Shown here piece after piece: positions 25,574-34,714 of a stretch of 64,000 nt of DNA. The notes under the pieces are model-generated. The model worked only from the letters and a program-made list of their open reading frames with translations, had not been told where the DNA came from and ran no database searches. Each line of letters starts with the position of its first letter. Positions within the stretch are counted from its first letter, which is position 1. The stretch comes from Nonlabens ulvanivorans (GTDB taxonomy: Bacteria > Bacteroidota > Bacteroidia > Flavobacteriales > Flavobacteriaceae). The DNA is taken from NCBI RefSeq assembly GCF_000755285.1, contig NZ_BBMK01000004.1, forward strand, positions 62,001-126,000, given 5' to 3'. The position numbers were made by a program, and so were the translations under genes.

Positions 25574-27433
25574 CTAATTAATGTTATTTATCAAAAGTAA
25601 AGTTTCCTTTTTATAATTTGTGGCCAACTCATGAGCTATCCAATTAATTATTCTTTCTATATTATCACTCATAGGCTTATCTGTTGTGTTTTCAAGTTTT
25701 TCTTTCCAAATGTTTAATGATTGTATTAACTTTAGTACAACTGTGTTTTTAGACATTTGTACATCTTCTATTACTTGCTTAAATGTACTAAAATGTAAGC
25801 CCCCCCAAAAAATATAGATATCTTCATCTTTATTTCCGTTAGTTTCTTTAATCGATTTGGTAAATGCGTCGAGTATAGTAGAATTAAATAAATTCTCATA
25901 AAAAACTTCTGCTGATTTTACTGCTATGTTGTTATCAATATTCCATAGTGTTCCTATGTATCCTCTTGCACCTACAGCAATAAAAGAATTTGCTATGTCT
26001 GACCAAGACCAACAAGTATTATTAAAAATCAAAGGAGAATGTGATGCTGCTAAATGATGAAACATTGCCTGATAATTAAAATCAGAACATTTAATTGCAC
26101 ACGAATTTGATATGTTTTTTTTTGGTTTTCTTTCTTGCTTATCAATATTCCACATAGAATTCAGCATATCTGTATACACATATTGAGGGAATTTAACAGC
26201 TTTTAATTCTTTACTTCTCCAAACATAACCATCGAATTTTTTCCAAATATTTTTCGAGGTTACGGGAATTTTTTCTTCTAATTTTGATGGAGCGAAGCTA
26301 ACAACTTCATCATACTCTACAATATGTTCATCTCCATTACTATCAATAAATTTATGCTTAACACTATAACCATCAACTTCACCACCATGACTACATATAT
26401 GCAATAAATTAAAAGGGTATTCTCTTACGTGGTAATTTATATTATGAGATGTTGCATTTTCACCAACTAACTCTTTTACATAATAACTCTTTTTTGTGAG
26501 TTCATCAATTATAAAATTTGTTTCTTCATCTTTAAACTCTAATGGAGAAAAAACTATTGCAGAATATGGAGCTTGAAAAGCCTCAAAATACAAATTATTA
26601 AAAATGAAAAAATCTGGATTTAAATGAAGATGCACATGTGAGAATGGGATAATATTTTTTAGAATAAGTGAATAAGGAGCACCTTCAGTAAAAAAAGTAG
26701 CAAAATCATAATACTCAAACTCTATAGTTTCAATGTTTGGGTAAACAAAAGAACTCAAATCGTAAAAGGATTTTTGATTTCCATTTTTCCATTCATCGAT
26801 AAGAGTTGAAATTTTTCGCTTATCAATTTTTAAAGGATTCGTTAAAAAAATATTAGCGTTAATTGATATCCCATAATTTATTGCAATGACAACTCCAACC
26901 TTATCAACATTCTCAATCACAACAATACCACCATTATTATTCAATTCATGAACAACATCATCAGCATTATCGTCAATATGTAAAATAGAATCACTTGACA
27001 TTGCTTCAACGAGCCCAACATAAATTTGACTTTCCTTACAGCTTAAAGTATTACTCTTTTCAACCATTGAACCCAATATAAAAGTAGCGTCACTAATGTC
27101 ATTAATTTCTATAATATAATAATCTTTTGGAAACTTCAAATAACTGCGTTGGTCTGTTGTTAATCCTATTAATAAGATATTATCACAACCTCTCAATCTT
27201 CTAATAGTATTTCCTATTTTTATGCTTAATTGACGTGCTCTACTTCTTGTTAAATGATGTTCATCAATCGCTGAAACAGATTGATTATTATCAGCTGCTG
27301 TTACAGAAGGAAACTCGAACATTGGAGTGTAAAAACCTTTCTTGTTTGCATAACTTGAAACTATTGCAGATAATATTGGTTCATCAATATTTGCTATGCA
27401 GAAGAAATCTTTATTAAATTCTGGTATTTTCAA
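25574..27433 (-). CDS. CHAT-domain cysteine protease-like protein
   Basis: A 619-residue cytoplasmic protein. Its C-terminal half is a CHAT (caspase-fold) peptidase domain: LLHICSHGGEVDG with catalytic His349, then IFNNTCWSW with catalytic Cys474, then GARGYIGTLWNID and the late WGGLHF motif. Both dyad residues are intact. The N-terminal 330 residues have no family I know. The start is a TTG; no ATG fits. A C7 tract (25800-25806) makes FWGGLHF where one Gly is likely native. The gene is AT-rich, divergent from the NTPase gene 118 bases away, and likely works with it, CHAT as effector and NTPase as sensor or switch. Confidence 0.85.
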   Translation of the reverse strand: MKIPEFNKDFFCIANIDEPILSAIVSSYANKKGFYTPMFEFPSVTAADNNQSVSAIDEHHLTRSRARQLSIKIGNTIRRLRGCDNILLIGLTTDQRSYLKFPKDYYIIEINDISDATFILGSMVEKSNTLSCKESQIYVGLVEAMSSDSILHIDDNADDVVHELNNNGGIVVIENVDKVGVVIAINYGISINANIFLTNPLKIDKRKISTLIDEWKNGNQKSFYDLSSFVYPNIETIEFEYYDFATFFTEGAPYSLILKNIIPFSHVHLHLNPDFFIFNNLYFEAFQAPYSAIVFSPLEFKDEETNFIIDELTKKSYYVKELVGENATSHNINYHVREYPFNLLHICSHGGEVDGYSVKHKFIDSNGDEHIVEYDEVVSFAPSKLEEKIPVTSKNIWKKFDGYVWRSKELKAVKFPQYVYTDMLNSMWNIDKQERKPKKNISNSCAIKCSDFNYQAMFHHLAASHSPLIFNNTCWSWSDIANSFIAVGARGYIGTLWNIDNNIAVKSAEVFYENLFNSTILDAFTKSIKETNGNKDEDIYIFWGGLHFSTFKQVIEDVQMSKNTVVLKLIQSLNIWKEKLENTTDKPMSDNIERIINWIAHELATNYKKETLLLINNIN

Positions 27434-27551
27434 TTCTATATTAGTTTTATTTATAAGAATATAAATGTATTTCTACTTTCATAAATAAGCATTAATAAAA
27501 TTAATAAGAAATCAATTAAAGTAGTATTTTAATTTAAATAATAACAATAAT
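27434..27551. promoter_or_regulatory. Divergent intergenic promoter region of the CHAT/NTPase pair
   Basis: This very AT-rich stretch of 118 bases separates the two divergent starts and must hold both promoters. I see no full TAnnTTTG element, so the pair may use another promoter type or regulator. Confidence 0.4.
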
Positions 27552-30500
27552 ATGTCTGGACGATTACAATTATTAGAACAAAAGCTTTTAGCTATAGATG
27601 GAGCTGGGTTTCAAAATCTTTGTGATACTTACTTGGTTATGAGAGAAAATGAATACTCAAGTTTGAATCGTACAGGAAGTCAATTAGGAAAGTTGAAAAC
27701 AATAATTGGTACACCAGACTCATTTATGAGAATATCTGGTAATAAATTGGCCTACATTGAATATACAACACAAGCGACAGCAATAGTAAAAAAAATAAAA
27801 GAGGATATTGACAAGTGCTTGGATGAATCTAAAACTGGTGTTGAAACAAATGAAGTCCATAAAATAATTGTATGTTTTAATAGTAGACTTAAAGTCTCTG
27901 AAGAGACTTCATTACAAAAGTATGCATCGAAAAAAAAGATAAATCTAGAATTGATAGGTATTGATACTCTTGCTTTAGATATTATGTCTAAATATTATTC
28001 ATTAGCAAGAGATTTTCTTGGAATGTCTTTAGATACTGGGCAAATTCTACCTTTTGATGTTTTTATAGGTGAGTATAACAACAAAGCCAATCAATTATCT
28101 ACACCTTTAGATAATTTGTTTTTTCATAGAAAATTGGAACTTGATAGTATTCAAGCCATATTAAATTCAAAAAATTTATTGATATTATCTGGAGCAGCAG
28201 GAGTTGGTAAAACAAAGATTGGAATAGAAGCCATTAATGTTTTAAAAACGAAAACCCTTCATATATATCTTATGTAATTGCAAAAAAAGATGTTGATATT
28301 TATGAAGATTTAAAAATTCAATTGAAAGAGGATAAAAACTATATACTTTTAATTGATGACGCTAATAGACAATTACCAAACCTATCACAGATTTTTGGTT
28401 TTTTTAGATCAAAAAGAAAAGGAAATTTAAAGTTAATTATAACTGTTAGGAATTATGCTCTATCAGATATTTATAATTTAAGTCACGATTTTGATGTTGA
28501 AACTATAGATATACCGAAGTTTTCTGATGAGGAAATAATAGACATATTAAAAAGTGATTCATTTAAAATTGTAAATAGTAAATATCAAAAAAAGATTGTT
28601 CAAATTGCAGACGGAAATGCACGTCTTGCAATTATGGGAGCTCGTTTAGCTTTAGAAAAAGAAATAGAATTTTTACTTGGAGATGTTGGAGACTTGTTCG
28701 AATCCTATTTTAAAAGCTATGCAATTGATTTTGATTTGTTTTCAAATAAAGACTTATTAAAGTCTTTGGCACTTGTTTCATTTTTCTTCACAATAGATAG
28801 AGAAAACAGAAGTTTTATAAATAAAGTACTATTAGACTTCAATTTGGATTATTATAAATTCAATGAAGCAATTGAGTTATTACACCAAAAGGAGCTTGTA
28901 GAAATTCAATATAATCATGTTCGTATTTCAGAACAAGTAATGGCAACATACTTCTTCTATATAGTTTTCATAAGAGATGGATTATTATCTTTTGAAACTC
29001 TACTATTTAATTATTTTGTAACAGACAAATATCATATTAAGGATAGTATTATACCTGCAAATAATTCGTTTGGTTATGAAAAGGTTTTATCTAAAATTAA
29101 TCCTGTAATAGATAAATATATTGTTATAAATAAAGATGATGATTCAAAATTATTAGAATTTTTAGATGTTTTTTGGTTTTATAAACCAGATGCAACATTA
29201 TCCTTCTTCTTAAATAAAGTAAACTTAATTGAAGAGCCTAAAAACCCTATATACTCTGGATCATATGAAACCAATGATTTCGTTCATAGTAGAGAACAAA
29301 CTTTAGATTATTTATCGCGGTTTTTTAGAAATTATAGCGATTCATTCATACCTTCCATTGAACTCGGATTTGAATACGTCAGGAAGCGACCTGAACATTT
29401 GCCAGAATTTGTAAGAAGAATTAGAGAAACTTTATTGTTTGATGAACCAGATGAAAAATATGCTTACAAGAGGCAATCTACGTTCATAAATTTAATGAAA
29501 GAAAAAATTAAAGAAGGCTTGCATCATTACTCTGTCGCTTTCTTTGAATTAGCTACAACTTTTTTGAAACATTCATTCCAAATTACACATGGTGGAAGAA
29601 AAAATTCAATTACATTTTATGATTATCCAATTACAGATAGTAAAGAGATAAGAGAAATTCGAAAGGATATCTGGGAAACTCTATTTTACTGTTTTAATGG
29701 AAGTAGAGGTGAAGTAGTAACTGTTATAAATGAGTATAAACTTGAATATAGAAATAGGAATCCTAAAATAATTGATTTTGACTTATCAATATTAATTCCA
29801 TTTATTTCAGAACATTTTTCATCAAAATCTTTTAATGAAACTTATGTTGTTAATGATCTTATCAATTCATTAAATCGTGAAAAAGAAATTACAGATTTGT
29901 CTTACCAAAAATTAGAGTCAAAATTCAATACACTTGAATATAGAAACTTTAGAAAAATTGACTGGAATAGATTGAGAGATAGAGATGAATATGACTATAC
30001 AGATTGGAGAAAGTATGAAGAACTCAAAACGGAAAACCTAAAGAAAAATTTTACTTTTTCTAGTAGTGTGAATTTTAATTCATTTTTTGATTCGATTGAA
30101 AATGTTCTAAAAGTTAGTAAGAATAGTAATTCACAAATTGGAAACTCAATTGATATAATTATTTCTGAAAATTTCAATAATAATAATGAAGTAGGATTCA
30201 GTTTGCTTAAGCAGTATTTAGATAAAAACTATGATATAAGAGTCTTATATAAATCCTTGTTTACCATAAATAATGCAACAAAAGAATGGTCCTTATCACT
30301 TTGGGAACTACTTAATGACTGGGAAAATGAAAATAGTATAAGTTGGAAACTAGATTCTTTAGTTAGATTACCGAAAGAACATATTGATAAGTACTATTAT
30401 AATGAAGCTTTGAATACTATAAAAAGTATTACTAAACCAAGCTATTTATATTTAGATCAATTGTCAAAATTTCTTATCATTGATAAGCTTTTTTTAAAGA

Positions 30501-31314
30501 AAGTAATTGATATTATTTCTAATAAAATCGAAAAAGAATCAATTAGAATTATCTTCTCTGACTACCCATTTACAGATAATTTAAATATTTTTAAAGGTGA
30601 TTTTGACCTGATTAAAAAATCATATTTTCAGCAATTTGAGTTTGGGAAATCAGGATCGTCTTTTGATTACCAGAAAAAAGGGTTTAAAAGTATTTATAAT
30701 AAGTATCCAAAATTTCTTTTTGACTTTTTCTCACATTTTTATACCAAATATGATGTTCATAGAGATGTAAAAAATCTTGATATATCATTTATTTGGGATA
30801 ACCCAAAAGACACTATTAATATTGAAAATATAATAAAATTATTAATTGAAAAAGAACAATATATTGGGCTTGGTGAGCATTCTGTATCGGCTTTGTTTCA
30901 TAACTTAAAAAACGATGAGCAAAAGCAAAATGCTCTTGTTTTCATTAAAAGTTATATAGCCAAAAATGCATTGGATAGTGATTCTATTCAAATTATATTT
31001 GACACTGTAAAAGAGTGTTTAATAGAACAGTATGAAGAACTACTTCATCATTTTTTAAATATAAATTCTGGTTTAGATTTCTTTAAAAAAATTGATTGGA
31101 TTGGAAATGCGGGAGTCAAATGGGAGAAGTGATTTGGGGGGGAGAACTTTATGCGAAAAAATGGGGGGGAAACCTTCTCGAAAGCGTCGATAGATTTCAT
31201 AATAAACTTGTTATTATTCCTATCAAAAGCTACATAAAGAGTAAGATACAAGAGCAATATAGAAGTGCAGAATCTGAAAGGATGAGTAAATTTATAATGC
31301 CGAATAGATTCTAA
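27552..31314 (+). CDS. PD-(D/E)XK-like nuclease domain fused to STAND/AAA-type NTPase (two frameshifts)
   Basis: Joined across two breaks, the protein has about 1254 residues. Residues 1-160 resemble a restriction-endonuclease fold: FQNLCDTYLVMR, GTPDSF with Asp56, then YIEYTTQ with Glu70. Residues 214-221 (GAAGVGKT) are Walker A, and residues 264-270 (YILLIDD) are Walker B. IITVRNY follows as a sensor-type strand with Arg. The remaining 900 residues are helix-rich without a known domain, as in sensor regions of STAND defence NTPases. One A is missing in the run at 28244-28248; one G near 31111-31113. The second repair adds 60 residues (VIWGGELYAKKW to the end MPNRF). Two G7 tracts lie in that tail. 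Confidence 0.75.
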
Positions 31315-31715
31315 ACGACCTCATAGAATTTTGGTAAAACAATAGGTGAATGAGCGTACATATTTTAAAGATCTAGCAATTCATATTATCCATATTTTCA
31401 ATGTTTAAGGCTAGCTCAAAGCAATCTTAATCAGTTCCAATGTTTTCTAAAATATAGCGATTGAGCCGTGATTGTTTCCAAAGTTTTGTGCAGCCTTGAT
31501 ACTTCGGCAAGCTCAGCACAGGTTTTTTGTTTTTTTTAATTCAAGTCACTATTTTAAAGAATTTATTATGGAGCATTAATATTCAAAATACCTAAGAATA
31601 TTTTACATAATACTACATTATAGCTATCAAATGGATCAACCGCTCATATAAACTAAACCACACATTTGTTCTATAATTTATATTATGTCAAATAGAATAT
31701 TTATAAACTGTATTA
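31315..31715. other. Gene-free right flank of the island (401 bases)
   Basis: It contains only a REP-like fragment (31496-31521). No coding frame, att-like repeat or tRNA is seen. Confidence 0.4.
31496..31521. repeat. REP-like fragment
   Basis: The core CTTCGGCAAGCTCAGCAC resembles a short extragenic repeat (CTTCGACAAGCTCAGCA) that I recall as scattered in Bacteroidota genomes. Only one copy is in the window. Confidence 0.4.
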
Positions 31716-32444
31716 CTACTCTTTTAATATAGTATCCAATTCTTTTATATGATTATTGATATCAAATTCAAACTGATATAATAAGGATAAATATCCTTGG
31801 TGTGACATAAGCTCCATTTGAGCTACACGATTTTTATAATCATTAGATTTAAAATATGAAAATTCCTCATCCGTTAGATCATATCCTAAAATCAGTTTAT
31901 AATACCAATCTTTATTATTCTTTAAATAATTTAAATTCCCCATAATCTCATCCACCATTTTATCTTCTGATATCTGAAGCATTTCTAGATTGTATTTATA
32001 ATCCGATTCTATAGATTCTAATATTTTTAATACCGGATTATCGATGGCTTTGTTATGACTTAATATTTGAAGTGTTTCATCTTGTTGATTTAAAATAAAT
32101 ACTTGAACTGTTACTAGATAAGGCAATTCTTCATGTAGCGTTTTCATCTCAGCCTGACTAAGTGTACGCTCTGTAAGTAATAAATCAAATAAATCTGACT
32201 GAAATTCTAAGGTATCAATGAACTTTCTAATGTTGGTTTGATCTTTCTTTAATTGTGACATTACTCTCAGTGCAATATCTCTTTATTGTTTAATGGCAGT
32301 TGTTTCTTGATTCCAATTATTAATCCATAAGGCAATTAATATACCTACAACTACCAGTAGGATCTCTCCTATCGCATATAGAGTGTATTTTTTTAATCCA
32401 CTCCATTGGATCTGTTCAAGGCGTTTTTTATTAAAAAGTTTCAT
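31716..32444 (-). CDS. DUF6090 family membrane protein (in-frame stop)
   Basis: Starting at the ATG at 32444, the N-terminus reads YTLYAIGEILLVVVGILIALWINNWNQE, the membrane helix diagnostic of DUF6090 (part shown). The frame then meets a TAA at 32283-32285, after AIKQ, and continues without shift as RDIALRVMSQLKKDQTN. The full product would be 242 residues. A single base change from CAA or GAA explains the stop. It may be a real nonsense mutation or a sequence error. The C-terminal region is helical with no known function. It follows the DUF4251 gene on the same strand at close spacing. Confidence 0.7.
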
Positions 32445-32462
32445 CTATTTATTGTATAAGTT

Positions 32463-33029
32463 CTACAATGGCAATTCCTTAATTTGCTCCATTACACCAG
32501 TATATCTAATATTAGAACGATGTGAACTGCTCACATTTACATTTGCATTGCGGTTTGTAAATATCTCAATGGTAATGTCAAATGATTCTGCCTGATTGCT
32601 GATTTGATATTCAACTCGTACTAAGCCTTTTTTATAATCGATATATTGTGTATAGTTGGTCGGTATGCCATTAAATTCGATTCCGGTATCTTGATTTCCA
32701 TAACCTGATGATATGCGTCGTTCTCCATAATAGGATAATTCGCCTTTTACAGATTTGTTACCTAACTCGATATAATCATCTCGATCAGATAAATCGATAC
32801 GGCTCGCACTATCGCCGTTAGGAATTAAAATACCGTTGAGAACATTATTGACCGCATTAGTCGCTAGTGGATAAGCGGTATTCATAAAGATCTGGTAATC
32901 ATCTTGATTTACTTGAACAGCAATCTGCTCGAGTTGTTGTTTTTGTTGTGCCAGTTCTGCACTATTAAGACTTGATTTACAACCTATTATTGTTAATATT
33001 ATGAGTATACCTGATGTTATATTTTTCAT
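32463..33029 (-). CDS. DUF4251 family lipoprotein
   Basis: A 188-residue protein with a lipoprotein signal (LTIIGCKSS). The DUF4251 domain is recognisable by the strand IELGNKSVKGELSYYGERR and the later IEFNGIPTNY and VRVEYQISNQAESFDITIEI. The family is common in Bacteroidota, with no known function. It lies 18 bases upstream of the DUF6090 gene and 44 bases downstream of a membrane protein gene, all on the minus strand, so the three probably form one transcript. Confidence 0.8.
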   Translation of the reverse strand: MKNITSGILIILTIIGCKSSLNSAELAQQKQQLEQIAVQVNQDDYQIFMNTAYPLATNAVNNVLNGILIPNGDSASRIDLSDRDDYIELGNKSVKGELSYYGERRISSGYGNQDTGIEFNGIPTNYTQYIDYKKGLVRVEYQISNQAESFDITIEIFTNRNANVNVSSSHRSNIRYTGVMEQIKELPL

Positions 33030-33073
33030 GTTATTTTTAAATTTATAGCTTCAATCGTCATACCAGTATTTTC

Positions 33074-34390
33074 TCAATCAATATAAAAAGGAACTTGAAA
33101 ACAGTAAGATGATCTTACCTTATTAGTAAACCTATTTCTAGTAAATGTATTGATAACATGTCTTCCTTTATCAAGAGTGTCTATTTTTATATAAACTTGA
33201 TAACCTTCTTCTTTTGTCTTGTAATGTTTATAGCGATCCCATTTCAAGTCCTTATATACTTTACCATCGATTTCAACCTCAAGCAATCTATTAAGTGCCG
33301 TATTGTCTAATCTAGCTCTTTCTTGAATGTACTGACGTCTTAAGCTATCCGATTTAGGTGGATTGTAGGTATTTAAATTTAAACTATCTTGAACATAATT
33401 TAAGTACCAATCATATTTACGATGATGCACTATAAAGACTTTCAGGTAGTTATCTTTTATATACTGACTTTGTATGCCGCCATTAAAAAAGACTTCATCT
33501 GGTGCTAGTTGATCCTCATATATTTTATAATCGATGATATAATTTTTTGATGAATTATAAGTCTCTCTATCATCAAATAGATTGACATTAAAAGTTCCCG
33601 CTTGATAAAACTCACCAATCTGATTGATAGAAATAAATAAGGCAAGCAACAAATAACCACTACCAAAAGTCAGTAATAACCAGGTCTTACCGTTAGTGCG
33701 CAGTACTAATAACTCGCGTCTATAAAAGAAAAGACCACTACCATAATAATAGATTTTATACAACAAGTCCCCCCCTATTTTAAAAAAAGTACCACGTTGA
33801 TGTTTTTTTCTAAGTAGAAAATCAAATATTCCTAGTTGAAGTAAGAGAACAAATATGGCCGACGTATAATTGAAAATCGCATTATTTATCAACCAGTAAG
33901 CACCAAATAATTCAGCCAAAATGAATTGAATAGCTAAAAGAACGATTATAGAACTAAAAACAATAAAGGTGAATATAATAGTAAGGCTAAAACTTAGGTT
34001 TGCCCATTTGTCTAGGTTTAATAATCGAGCCTTTGCGTTGGCTTGTTCTTGATGATTCTTCTTCTGATAAAAATTAAGTTTTAATTTATCATAATTGACA
34101 TCATCTGGATGCCAGTAAGATATAGCAAAATAAGCAAGCCATACTGTTCTTAAAATTAGATTAAGGCCAAATCCAATAAGTAAAACTCTAGTTAATACAT
34201 AAGTACCAAAAAACAATAGCACTTGGGCATAATCAAAATTTGAAATTGGATATTTTAAAAGAAATAAATGCTTAAAATAATCGGTGCTTGTATAAAGAGA
34301 AAAAATAATTCCTCCAGCTATCAAAAACTCTAATTGCCAGCTTACAGGAGCATAGTTTTTATGCGAGGTTTCAAGATGTTTTTTCTTCAT
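33074..34390 (-). CDS. Polytopic membrane protein, unknown family
   Basis: The 438-residue protein has about six hydrophobic segments in the first 290 residues (EFLIAGGIIFSLY, VLLFFGTYVLTRVLLIGFGL, ALSF-type stretches) and a C-terminal soluble domain of about 150 residues rich in Tyr, Asp and Arg. No motif tells its function. One C7 tract (33769-33775) gives KIGGDLLYK. It leads a minus-strand group with DUF4251 and DUF6090 genes. Confidence 0.55.
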   Translation of the reverse strand: MKKKHLETSHKNYAPVSWQLEFLIAGGIIFSLYTSTDYFKHLFLLKYPISNFDYAQVLLFFGTYVLTRVLLIGFGLNLILRTVWLAYFAISYWHPDDVNYDKLKLNFYQKKNHQEQANAKARLLNLDKWANLSFSLTIIFTFIVFSSIIVLLAIQFILAELFGAYWLINNAIFNYTSAIFVLLLQLGIFDFLLRKKHQRGTFFKIGGDLLYKIYYYGSGLFFYRRELLVLRTNGKTWLLLTFGSGYLLLALFISINQIGEFYQAGTFNVNLFDDRETYNSSKNYIIDYKIYEDQLAPDEVFFNGGIQSQYIKDNYLKVFIVHHRKYDWYLNYVQDSLNLNTYNPPKSDSLRRQYIQERARLDNTALNRLLEVEIDGKVYKDLKWDRYKHYKTKEEGYQVYIKIDTLDKGRHVINTFTRNRFTNKVRSSYCFQVPFYID

Positions 34391-34458
34391 TTAAAGGTTG
34401 GTTAATGAATGATAATTATTCTCTACAGGATGATGTTTATCCAATGTCTTATTTAGGA

Positions 34459-34474
34459 CGCTTCGCGAAAGACG
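34459..34474. repeat. Degenerate TTTCGCGAAA palindrome copy
   Basis: CGCTTCGCGAAAG lacks one T of the consensus core, and the flanks (GA...ACG) deviate. Confidence 0.5.
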
Positions 34475-34678
34475 TATATAAGATTTTCCCTATAAAAATA
34501 CAGTTTCATACTGAATTATATAGGCCATCGAACCAAATTATATAATTACAGTTTAAGAAATGACGATGAAATAAAGAGCTGGAATGCTTTTTAGCGGTTA
34601 ATTATGTATTTAGACGATTGTTAATGAACGTTTGATAACTCTAAATATCACTTACTCATAAAGGGATTAAGGACAAGT

Positions 34679-34686
34679 TACTTTTG
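34679..34686 (+). promoter_or_regulatory. -7 element TACTTTTG of the adhesin operon
   Basis: It matches TAnnTTTG, 28 bases before the ATG at 34715. It probably drives the three-gene T9SS operon. Confidence 0.6.
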
Positions 34687-34714
34687 CAAGTTGAATAATA
34701 GATGACTATTTTTT

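Larger units (their letters stand above)
34391..34714. other. Divergent intergenic region before the T9SS locus (324 bases)
   Basis: It holds a degenerate palindrome (34459-34474) and the -7 element of the adhesin operon (34679-34686). Nothing else was recognised. Confidence 0.5.

Noticed and set aside
25172-31715. Mobile element with attachment sites around the CHAT/NTPase island
   Set aside because: No integrase, transposase, tRNA or flanking direct repeat was seen, so mobility is not supported.
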